DNA of 64,000 nucleotides from Bradyrhizobium yuanmingense (GTDB lineage Bacteria; Pseudomonadota; Alphaproteobacteria; Rhizobiales; Xanthobacteraceae), in assembly GCF_900094575.1 (NCBI RefSeq), contig NZ_FMAE01000006.1:620001-684000 (forward strand). The letters are read 5' to 3'. The position numbers and the translations under genes are program-made. Position 1 is the stretch's first letter; each line of letters begins with the position of its first letter. The notes under the pieces were generated by a model that was given only the letters and a program-made list of their open reading frames with translations, had not been told where the DNA came from and ran no database searches. Positions 35,709-43,291 of this stretch are shown one piece after another.

Positions 35709-38156
35709 ATGGCAGGAGCGAACGACAAGACACGATCTCTGCGCGAGGGCCTGTTCGCCAAATACGTCGTCTCTCTCGTCGGCCTCGTCGTGTTCGTCCT
35801 TGCCGTCAACGGGGCGATGGAGACCTGGATCTCCTACCGCGCGACGCGGACACAGCTGACCGACGGCCTGGAGGACAAGGCGCAGGCGGCCGCCCGGCGC
35901 ATCGAGCAGGCGATTTCCGAGCTCGACCGCCAGATCAGCTGGGTGACGCGCGCGAGCCAGGACACGCTGGAGAAGCGCCGCGCCGACTATGCCTCTCTGC
36001 TGCACCAGGTCTCGGTCGTCAACCAGCTGTTCCAGCTCAACGGCGACGGCCGCGAGGTGCTGCGCGTCTCCAGGCAATCGACCACGACCGGCGGCAATGC
36101 CGACCTCTCCCGCGACGTGCGCTTCACCGACGCCGTCGCCCGCGGCGTCACCTACGCGCCGGCCTGGTTCGCCGACCAGACGCCGTTGATGTCGATCTCG
36201 GTGGCGCATTCCGGCTTCAATGCCGGCGTCACCGTGGCCGAGATCGACCTCGGTTTCCTCTCCGACTTCCTGTCCGACGCGCAAGTAGGCAAGGCCGCCT
36301 TCGCCTATGTCGTCGATCCGCGCGGCCGGGTGCTGGCGACGTCATCGAAAGGGCCCGAGATCGGCAAGGACCTCTCCAAACTGCCGCAGGTGGCGGCCGC
36401 GATCGCGCCCGGCCACGAAGCCGAGACGTCGGGCACCGACTTCAACGGCCATGCGGTGATGAGCGCCGCGAGCATCGTGCCGAAGCTCGGCTGGAGCGTG
36501 CTGTTCGAGCAGCCGACCACGCAGGCCCTGATGCCGATCCGCGACCAGCTGGTGCGCATCGCGCTTCTGATCGGCATGGGCCTGATGGTCGCGATCCTCG
36601 CCGGCACGCTGCTCGCCCGCCGCATGATCATCCCGATCACGGCGCTGCGCGACGGTGCGCATAAGCTCGGCGAAGGCGATTTCAGCCACCGCATCGACGT
36701 GCACACCTCCGACGAGCTGGAAGACCTCGCCGGGCAGTTCAACCGCATGGCCGACCAGATCCAGGAGACCTATTCGAACCTGGAGAGCAAGGTCGAGGAG
36801 CGCACCCGCGATCTCGCGCAGTCGATCCACGAGCTCAAGGTGCTGGAGGAGGTCGGCCGCGCGGTGGCCTCCTCGCTCGATCTCAACGCGGTGCTTGCAA
36901 CCATCGCCGCCCGCGCCATCGAGATCACCCGTGCCGACGCGGTGCTGATCTACGGCTTCGACGCCGAAGCGCGCCGCTTCAACCTGGTCGAGGCCAACGG
37001 CATCGACAAATCCGCCGAGGGCGCGCATGTCACCATCGCGCAAGGCGGCAACATCCTGAGCGATGCCGCCGACAGCGGCGCGCCGATCGCGCTGGCCGAG
37101 CTTGGCGATGCCGCCGAGCAGCCGCTGCGCGAGGCCGCGCTCGCGGCCGGCTTCAACTCGGTGCTGGTGGTGCCGCTGATCGACCAGCAGGGCACGCTGG
37201 GCTCGCTCGTGGTGCTGCGCCGCGCCACCGGGGCGTTCGCGCCCAGCATCATCGGCCTGATGCGCACCTTCGCCAACCAGGCCGTGCTGGCGATGCGCAA
37301 TGCGCAGCTGTTTACCGAGGTCGACCACAAGAGCCACGCGCTGGAGGCGGCGAACACGACCGTGCGCGCGCAAGCCGACAAGCTCCGCGAGCAGACCGAG
37401 CAGCTCAAGGACTGGAACAAGTCGCTGGAGGAGCGAGTCAGGACCCAGCTCGGCGAGATCGAGCGCATCCGCAAGCTCGAGCGTTTCCTGGCGCCGCAGG
37501 TGGCGCAGCTGATCGCCTCCTCCGACAGCCCCGAGGGGTTGCTCACCAGCCAACGCCGCGAGGTCACGGTGGTGTTCTGCGACCTGCGCGGCTTCACCGC
37601 GTTCACGGAAGCGACCGAGCCGGAAGAGGCGATGAACGTGCTGCGCGAATATCACGCCGCGCTCGGCCAGCTGATCTTCAAGTACGAGGGCACGCTCGAC
37701 AAATATGCCGGCGACGGCGTGATGATCCTGTTCAACGCGCCGATCCAGTTCGAGGACCACACCAAGCGCGCTGTGAAGATGGCGGTGGAGATGCGCGACA
37801 CGATCGGCCCCCTGACCGAGCGCTGGCGCAACCGCGGTCATAGCCTCGGCTTCGGCATCGGCGTCGCGCTCGGCTATGCCACGCTCGGCCAGGTCGGCTT
37901 CGAGCAGCGGCTGGAATATGCCGCGATCGGCAGCGTCACCAACCTCGCCTCCCGCCTCTGCAGCGAAGCCAAGCCCAACCAGATCGTGGTCAGCCGCCGC
38001 GTCTACGGCATGGTCGAGCCTTTCGTCGAAGCCCGCGCCCTCGACGATCTCCAGCTCAAGGGCTTCAATCACCCCGTGCTGGCGATGGAGATCCTGAGCT
38101 GGCGCGAGGAGGTGGAGAACGTGGTGGATGCGGCGGCGGTGCGGCGAAGGGGGTAG
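35709..38156 (+). CDS. Receptor-type adenylate/guanylate cyclase (Cache-HAMP-GAF-cyclase)
   Basis: 815 residues. TM1 about 18-38; periplasmic Cache-like sensor (about 40-275, FAYVVDPRGRVLATS); TM2 about 282-303; HAMP (MIIPITALRDGAHKLGEGDFSHRI); coiled coil; GAF domain (about 380-535); a second coiled coil; class III cyclase domain (about 610-790). Both metal Asp are present (VVFCDLRGFTAF, YAGDGVMILF), as is the transition-state Asn/Arg pair (AIGSVTNLASRLC). ATG 35709 follows gagaggatcggg. It should make cAMP (or cGMP) in response to an extracellular cue. It lies 192 bp after the AsmA gene and may have its own promoter. Confidence 0.92.
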   Translation: MAGANDKTRSLREGLFAKYVVSLVGLVVFVLAVNGAMETWISYRATRTQLTDGLEDKAQAAARRIEQAISELDRQISWVTRASQDTLEKRRADYASLLHQVSVVNQLFQLNGDGREVLRVSRQSTTTGGNADLSRDVRFTDAVARGVTYAPAWFADQTPLMSISVAHSGFNAGVTVAEIDLGFLSDFLSDAQVGKAAFAYVVDPRGRVLATSSKGPEIGKDLSKLPQVAAAIAPGHEAETSGTDFNGHAVMSAASIVPKLGWSVLFEQPTTQALMPIRDQLVRIALLIGMGLMVAILAGTLLARRMIIPITALRDGAHKLGEGDFSHRIDVHTSDELEDLAGQFNRMADQIQETYSNLESKVEERTRDLAQSIHELKVLEEVGRAVASSLDLNAVLATIAARAIEITRADAVLIYGFDAEARRFNLVEANGIDKSAEGAHVTIAQGGNILSDAADSGAPIALAELGDAAEQPLREAALAAGFNSVLVVPLIDQQGTLGSLVVLRRATGAFAPSIIGLMRTFANQAVLAMRNAQLFTEVDHKSHALEAANTTVRAQADKLREQTEQLKDWNKSLEERVRTQLGEIERIRKLERFLAPQVAQLIASSDSPEGLLTSQRREVTVVFCDLRGFTAFTEATEPEEAMNVLREYHAALGQLIFKYEGTLDKYAGDGVMILFNAPIQFEDHTKRAVKMAVEMRDTIGPLTERWRNRGHSLGFGIGVALGYATLGQVGFEQRLEYAAIGSVTNLASRLCSEAKPNQIVVSRRVYGMVEPFVEARALDDLQLKGFNHPVLAMEILSWREEVENVVDAAAVRRRG

Positions 38157-38172
38157 CCGCAAACAAAACTGC

Positions 38173-38203
38173 GAAAACAACCCCATGCACAGTAGGCAGG
38201 GGC
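38173..38203. repeat. Dispersed 31-bp repeat, copy 2
   Basis: Starts cgaaaacaaccccatgca and differs at two bases from the copy at 1788. It lies 17 bp after the cyclase stop, in a 218-bp gap in which nothing else is recognisable. Confidence 0.7.
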
Positions 38204-38374
38204 TTTGGGATCAATGACTTACGGCAGGCCTCGGCCGCGTGCCGCGCAATTTGACACGTCGGGCAAAACACCGACAGATTGGCAGCATCCCAGCCCCCTC
38301 TCACGAACCACATCCCTCCTCCCCGCGACCAACCCTCGCCTCAACGGCGAGGCTGATTTCGTGGGAGACACCCC

Positions 38375-39241
38375 GTGACGCTTGCCCTGCCTTCGCGTGC
38401 CTATGATTTGCAGATGCTGGACCGGCCCGCGGATCGCGCGCGTGATCAGGGCTGGGTGTTTGGGCTGCCGCCGGGCATTGCATCCGAGCAATGGCCGCTC
38501 GATCCCGTCACCGGCTATCCCTTGATGCACGGCTTCACGCTAAAGCTGCCGGAGGATTACCGGGTGCATGGCGCGGACATCGTCGCGTTGTCGTTCTTCG
38601 CCACGGCGCCCGATCACAATGACGGCGGCGCGCCCGACGATCCCGAGATTCGCGAGGCGGTGCTGGCGCGGCCGTCGCATCCGCGGCTGTCGCGCATGAC
38701 CGACATTCTCGACTACGCCTATGCCGCGCTGCTCTTGACGCAGGCCGAATATGACGGCGCGTTCGCGACGCCGCCGGCGCCGCTTGCGCTGGCAACAGTG
38801 GAGCGGCCGCGCTGGCTCGATGTCGGCGGCGCCAGCGCCTTCTTCGAGGCCGCACCTAGCTACGCCAAGAAGAATGTTTGCAGCCCGCCGCGCGCCGATC
38901 TCAGCGAGACGCGCGCGATCGCGCTGTCGCCGCGCGCTGATGATCCCAACGCCGGCAAGGGCCCGCAGGATGAGCACGTGCGCGAAAATCCGCCGACCGG
39001 CTATCAGCCATATTACTACTATGTCGGCGGCAAGCCGGGCCGCGACAATTTCCGCCTGCACGACTGGGCCAAGGATCACGCCCACAACCACCTCGGCGGC
39101 ACCATGCGGCCCTGCCAGGCCGTGCCGGAGATGAGCCCGTTCTATATCGAGTTCGAGGAATATTTCGGCGGCTACAATTTCGGCGGCGGCAACGCGCAGC
39201 TCGACTTCAAGGACATGAAGTTCGACTGGGCGTGCGGGTGA
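38375..39241 (+). CDS. Hypothetical protein
   Basis: 288 residues, no signal peptide or membrane span. GTG 38375 follows GGGAG. The C-terminal third is rich in Tyr, Gly and acidic residues (YQPYYYYVGGKPGRDNFRLHDW, FYIEFEEYFGGYNFGGGNAQLDFKDMKFDW), which looks like a beta-rich substrate-binding surface. The three Cys are scattered. I do not recognise the family. It stands alone between the cyclase and a degraded toxin-antitoxin locus. Codon use is ordinary for the window, so it is probably a resident gene. Confidence 0.7.
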   Translation: MTLALPSRAYDLQMLDRPADRARDQGWVFGLPPGIASEQWPLDPVTGYPLMHGFTLKLPEDYRVHGADIVALSFFATAPDHNDGGAPDDPEIREAVLARPSHPRLSRMTDILDYAYAALLLTQAEYDGAFATPPAPLALATVERPRWLDVGGASAFFEAAPSYAKKNVCSPPRADLSETRAIALSPRADDPNAGKGPQDEHVRENPPTGYQPYYYYVGGKPGRDNFRLHDWAKDHAHNHLGGTMRPCQAVPEMSPFYIEFEEYFGGYNFGGGNAQLDFKDMKFDWACG

Positions 39242-39287
39242 TCATGGAAGCCGCGCAAGGATCCGGACTTTGCGATGATGCGAGCGT

Positions 39288-39388
39288 TCACGGAGCCATG
39301 CCGAGGAACGGATTGACGATGGTGAGCCCGCCGATGCTGCGGCCGCGCTGAAGGTCCCAGAATCACCGCTGTCAAAGAACGCGATCAC
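39288..39388 (-). pseudogene. vapC toxin remnant (internal out-of-frame deletion)
   Basis: Only the two ends of a VapC PIN-domain toxin remain. The start, GTG 39388, overlaps the antitoxin stop as GTGA and reads VIAFFDS, the usual PIN N terminus with its first acidic residue. After about 10 codons the frame changes, and a second frame reads DLQRGRSIGGLTIVNPFL then GMAP and stop at 39288, the typical VapC C terminus. A normal gene is about 400 nt; 101 nt are left, and the junction is out of frame (101 is not a multiple of 3). The toxin is therefore inactive. Confidence 0.85.
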
Positions 39389-39621
39389 CGCTCGTTCGCC
39401 TCGTCCCGATCGAATTTGTAGCCGGCGGGCAAGGCCGCCCAATTGCGCGCCTCCATGTTCTCGATCGCACGCCGACGCTGCTCCGCCTTGGTCTCGATTT
39501 CGATCGCGCCTTTGCGAGTGGCCACGATATCGATTTCGTCGCCCTCCTTGAGGCCGAGTTCATCAACTAGCGCTTTGGGCAGGCGCACTGCGAGGCTGTT
39601 GCCCCATTTGGAAACCAGCAC
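39385..39621 (-). CDS. AbrB/MazE-family antitoxin (orphan VapB)
   Basis: 78 residues with an AbrB/SpoVT swapped-hairpin DNA-binding domain: VSKWGNSLAVRLPKALVDELGLKEGDEIDIV, then a toxin-binding tail (RRRAIENMEARNWAALPAGYKFDRDEAN). Two GTG codons are possible; GTG 39621 is chosen because it is 6 nt after GGAGG, while GTG 39627 abuts that site. It would normally neutralise a VapC RNase from the next gene, now only a remnant. It may survive as a plain transcriptional repressor. Confidence 0.87.
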   Translation of the reverse strand: MLVSKWGNSLAVRLPKALVDELGLKEGDEIDIVATRKGAIEIETKAEQRRRAIENMEARNWAALPAGYKFDRDEANER

Positions 39622-39695
39622 CAGCACCCTCCGTGATGTGCATCCCTATCTGCAGATCATAGGGAGATATGATGGCATTCCAAGCTGGCGTCCCC

Positions 39696-41000
39696 TCACG
39701 CCCCTCGCTTTGGCCCGATCGCCTCGAATCCGGCCTTTTGCTCGTCGCTGAGATCGGCCTGGAAATCGTCGAGCGCGTCGGCGATGGCGCCGACGGCTTG
39801 CAGCATGGTCTGCAGCCGCGCCTTCACGGCGGCGAGGCGGGCCTGCGCCGTTGCAGCGGGTTCTGTCGGACAGGCGCTGAGCGTCTGCATGGTGCGGAGC
39901 GTGGTGTCCTGCAGCACCTCGAAGCGGGCGCGGGCGACCTCGTCGAGGTGGAGCGTGGCCGCGATGTCGGCGGCGGGCCATTGCTGCTGGAGCAGTTGCT
40001 CGTATTGGCGCTGCGCGTTCCCGTCGGAAATAGGATCGTAGTCCGCCTGGCAGGCCTTGGCCGCCTGTGCGTCCTTGGATGCGTCCTTGCCCGCGTTCTT
40101 GTCAGCGTTTTTGGACTGGTAGGACGCCAGCGCGGCGCGACGCTCATTGGCTAAGGCGTTGAGCCGGGCTTTCTGGTCGTCATTGAGCAGGCCGACGAAT
40201 TTCGACAACGGCGCTTCCATGGTGTCGATGGCCTTGATCATGGCCTCGACACGCTCGCGCATCAGGCCGAGGCGCTCCGCCGCATTCCCTGGCGTTTGCG
40301 CCGGGCAGGCGGTGCGGATGGTGTCGCGCGCGGCATTCCAGGCGGATGAGAGCTCGTCGAGCGCGGTGCGCTGAGCTTCGTTCGGTGCAACGGCGCTCGC
40401 GATGCGCTCGACCGGCAGGCCGCCGGTGTCGCTGGCCTCGCACAGCGTCTCCGCGGTCGGGACCTTTCGCGCGCGACGGCCTTGCGGCACGGTGTAGGCG
40501 GCAAGCTCGGTGGCGGCATAGGGCGTGAACAGCGCGGCATAGATATCGCCGTAGCCGTAGAGCGAGAGGCTGGTGGTGTCGCCGAAGACGATCGCATTGG
40601 TGAGATCGTCATGGGCGAACGGCCAGAACACCGGGCCGACCCAGCCATAGCTGCCATCGGGATGACGCCACCAGCCCTGCGGGCGGCGGCCGCCTTGCCA
40701 GCCCGCCAGCGCAGCCTGCGCCGTGAGGGCCGCACGCATCACGTAAGGGTTCGACAGCTGGCTGCGGTCGGCCCCGCGCGGGTCCTGCGACCTCAGCGCC
40801 GCGGAGCGGTAGCGGCCGCCGCGCACCGCCATGCGGGAATGGCGCAGGCGCGACAGGCCGATCACGTGGCCGACGGCGAAGCGCGCAACCCCGACCGGAC
40901 CGCCGCGCAAGCCGAACTGCGCCTCGGCTCTGTCAGGCAGCAGCACTGCTGCAACCACCATGATCGCGCCAGCCAGCGCCAATCCCATGCGTCCCGGCAT
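39696..41000 (-). CDS. Exported protein with two LTxxQ (Spy/CpxP-like) regions
   Basis: 434 residues with signal peptide (LALAGAIMVVAAVLLPDRAEA). The middle part is Gly/Trp/Tyr-rich (GWQGGRRPQGWWRHPDGSYGWVGPVFWPF). Two similar helical modules follow, about residues 210-315 and 340-430, each with a TACP/SACP-type Cys and ending FVGLLNDDQKARLNAL or FQADLSDEQKAGFEAI, close to the LTxxQ motif of Spy/CpxP periplasmic chaperones. The duplicate arose within the gene. ATG 41000 is chosen because it gives a clean signal peptide; a longer frame from 41108 would include an AKQVV repeat. Function is inferred as envelope stress or chaperone. Confidence 0.78.
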   Translation of the reverse strand: MPGRMGLALAGAIMVVAAVLLPDRAEAQFGLRGGPVGVARFAVGHVIGLSRLRHSRMAVRGGRYRSAALRSQDPRGADRSQLSNPYVMRAALTAQAALAGWQGGRRPQGWWRHPDGSYGWVGPVFWPFAHDDLTNAIVFGDTTSLSLYGYGDIYAALFTPYAATELAAYTVPQGRRARKVPTAETLCEASDTGGLPVERIASAVAPNEAQRTALDELSSAWNAARDTIRTACPAQTPGNAAERLGLMRERVEAMIKAIDTMEAPLSKFVGLLNDDQKARLNALANERRAALASYQSKNADKNAGKDASKDAQAAKACQADYDPISDGNAQRQYEQLLQQQWPAADIAATLHLDEVARARFEVLQDTTLRTMQTLSACPTEPAATAQARLAAVKARLQTMLQAVGAIADALDDFQADLSDEQKAGFEAIGPKRGA

Positions 41001-41022
41001 GATCGTTGACCTGACGACCAAT

Positions 41023-41082
41023 TTGGCCAGGTCTTGTTTGGCCACGACTTGTTTGGCCACGACTTGTACGGCCACGTCTTGG
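41023..41082. repeat. Four 15-bp tandem repeats upstream of the LTxxQ gene
   Basis: Units ttggccaggtcttgt, ttggccacgacttgt (twice, identical) and acggccacgtcttgg follow each other without gaps. They lie just before ATG 41000 and would encode AKQVV-type pentapeptides if translation began upstream. Confidence 0.9.
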
Positions 41083-41194
41083 CCCTCCCACCCGCGCCAA
41101 GTGCGCAATGCGTCGCATCACGAAGACGCGCGAGGGAACCGAATGTTCCAGAGAGACACAGGACAATGCGTCGCAACGCGCCGGCCGTGCCGTG

Positions 41195-42280
41195 TCACTC
41201 CGCCTTTTGCGGCATCACGAAGGTCTGGCCGGGATAGATCAAGTTGGGATTCTGGATCTTGTCGCGGTTGGCGTTGAAGATCACGGCGTAGCGGGAACCG
41301 TCGCCGTAAGCGAGCCGGCTGAGCGCCCACAGGCTATCGCCGCGGGCGATGATCCGGCTGCCGCCGGCCTCGGCCGGCGCGGCGGTGAGCGCCTCCGCCG
41401 GCGAGGCCGATGCAACCACGGTGGCCCTCGGCGCCTGCGCGAAGGCCTTGGGTTTCGGCGCGCCGATCAGTTTCGGCCGGGCCGCTTGCTTCTCAGGCAC
41501 CGACGCCAGCCGCGGCGAGGCCGACGGCAGCGCGGCGACGACATCCGATTTGTCGTCGGGCTTCTCGGCCGGCTTGGCCTCCTGCTTCGCAACCGGCGGC
41601 ATGCGCACGGGCGGCGGCGCCGCCGCGGCGATTGTGACCGGCATGGTCCGGCCGGATTCGGTGACCGTGCCGTCCGGCGCCCTGGCGCGGAGCGTCAGGT
41701 CATATGAGCCGGCCGGCAGCTGCGGCGGGGTCATCACGAATTGGCCCGAGGCGTCGGCGACCACGGTGTCGAGCGGCTTGCCGTCGCGCAGCAGCTCGAC
41801 CCGCGCACCCGGCGTGGCGCGGCCGGCAATCACCGCCGCCTCGCCGTGATCGTCGATGCGGGCGACGTCGAAACGGGGGCCGGCATCTGCAGCCGGCGCC
41901 GGCGGCTTGACCGGCACGAGGTCACCGAGCGCGGCCACCTGCTTCTGGGTCTCGGCCAGCGCGCCCGCCTTCGGCTCGGGTGCAGGCGGCGCGCTGTCGA
42001 CGAACTTCGGCTGTTCCGGCTTCAGCTCTGGCTTGGATTCAGGCTTGGACTCAGGCTTGGACTCAGGCTTGAATTCCACCTTGGGCTCGACCTTGGCTTC
42101 AAGCTTGGGCTCGACCTTAGCTCCGACCTGGGGTTCGACCTTGGCCTCCGGCTTGGCGGCGACGGTGACCTTCGTCCCATCAGGCAGCAGGCGGCGCAGC
42201 TCAGTCGGGCCGATCACCAGCGCGGTGCCGACCAGCGCGAGCAGACAGAAGGCAATAAAGGCCTTGGAGGCGGTGATCAT
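41195..42280 (-). CDS. LysM-domain protein with Lys/Glu/Pro repeat stalk
   Basis: 361 residues. One N-terminal membrane segment (AFIAFCLLALVGTALVIG, residues 7-24) is followed by a stalk of short repeats (KVEPK and KPES units, residues 45-95). An Ig-like/Big-type region (about 135-215: GRATPGARVELLRDGKPLDTVVADASGQF) and a Pro/Ala linker come next. A C-terminal LysM domain (about 308-357: IARGDSLWALSRLAYGDGSRYAVIFNANRDKIQNPNLIYPGQTFVMP) binds peptidoglycan. It probably spans from the inner membrane to the wall. ATG 42280. It lies near the exported LTxxQ gene on the same strand, but not close enough to be sure of an operon. Confidence 0.88.
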   Translation of the reverse strand: MITASKAFIAFCLLALVGTALVIGPTELRRLLPDGTKVTVAAKPEAKVEPQVGAKVEPKLEAKVEPKVEFKPESKPESKPESKPELKPEQPKFVDSAPPAPEPKAGALAETQKQVAALGDLVPVKPPAPAADAGPRFDVARIDDHGEAAVIAGRATPGARVELLRDGKPLDTVVADASGQFVMTPPQLPAGSYDLTLRARAPDGTVTESGRTMPVTIAAAAPPPVRMPPVAKQEAKPAEKPDDKSDVVAALPSASPRLASVPEKQAARPKLIGAPKPKAFAQAPRATVVASASPAEALTAAPAEAGGSRIIARGDSLWALSRLAYGDGSRYAVIFNANRDKIQNPNLIYPGQTFVMPQKAE

Positions 42281-42460
42281 TTGAAAAGGACCTTGGGTGG
42301 CAAATCAGCCGAGGCCGGCAAGGTGCGCCGATTTGGCTGCCGCAGCAAGACTGTCGATAGGATTATGCTTCCGTCCAGGCGCGCGGGATGAACCGGCGCG
42401 ACCACGCGGGTGTCCAAGTATCAAGGCCGCCTGGCGGCATTCTTCAAGGGAATTCCTCCC

Positions 42461-43153
42461 GTGACCGTATTCTCCCGTGCCGCGGGATCCCTAGCGGTTG
42501 CTCTGACGCTGGCCGCTGCACCCGCTTTGGCCGCCTCCGGCCCGCCGCCCGGCTTCACGCTTTCCGACGATGCCGATCTCGCCTTCACCTCGCCCGACGG
42601 CGCCACCAGGCTCGAGCAGTATATGAAGGAGGGCGAGGATTTCGACATCAAGTGGCAGGTCTGGGCGCGACGCGGCGGGGAGATGCGCGAGTTGAAGCCC
42701 GAGCAAGGCTATCCGGCCGGCTTCCGTTTCACGGCCGACTCGCAATGGCTGGTGCGGATGCAGAAGACCGGCTCGGGCGAGCAGAACCTCTTCCTCTATC
42801 ATTTCGAGAACGGCAGCTTCGTCAACGCGACCAAGACGTCGCTCGGCGATCTGGCCTGGGCCTACTTCCGCAGCCGGCCCGACACCAAGAGCATGAAGCT
42901 CGACTATCACATCACGGCGAATCTGGTGAAGGGCACCGAAGATGCGTATCGCTGGCTCGGCGTCGACTGGACCAACAACCGCTATCTCCTGATCTCGCTG
43001 TCGGGCGAGACGGACAAGCATCCGAAGAACGTCGCGGTGAAGGGCCTTGCGGATTGGAAATGCCGCTATGATCTCGAGACCGGCAAATTCGATGTGCCGA
43101 AGATGTTCGCCAAGGGCAACGCGGAAGCCTTGAAGTGGAAAATCAGGCGCTGA
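42461..43153 (+). CDS. Hypothetical exported protein
   Basis: 230 residues from GTG 42461, which gives a clean signal peptide (SRAAGSLAVALTLAAAPALAASG); GTG 42410 is an in-frame alternative with a longer N terminus. The mature part begins PPPGFTLSDDADLAFTSPDGATRLEQYMK and has a beta-rich character with W, Y and F at regular spacing. I do not recognise the family. It stands alone between LysM and GGDEF-EAL genes. Periplasmic location is a safe inference; function unknown. Confidence 0.75.
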   Translation: MTVFSRAAGSLAVALTLAAAPALAASGPPPGFTLSDDADLAFTSPDGATRLEQYMKEGEDFDIKWQVWARRGGEMRELKPEQGYPAGFRFTADSQWLVRMQKTGSGEQNLFLYHFENGSFVNATKTSLGDLAWAYFRSRPDTKSMKLDYHITANLVKGTEDAYRWLGVDWTNNRYLLISLSGETDKHPKNVAVKGLADWKCRYDLETGKFDVPKMFAKGNAEALKWKIRR

Positions 43154-43291
43154 AGGTCCTGCGGTCTCGCCGCGGTCTCCTGTACGATGGAACCAACCCT
43201 CTGATTCCATTCCGATTCATATTTTCCTAACCGTCAATGGTAACCCGGTCTTGTCGGTTTTGCTGCATCTTGCATCCCACGGGAGGGCTGG

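Noticed and set aside
33624..36284. 886-codon open frame on the minus strand
   Set aside because: Antisense of AsmA and the cyclase gene; no recognisable motif.
38157..38374. Possible gene in the gap after the cyclase
   Set aside because: Only the dispersed repeat and no coding pattern.
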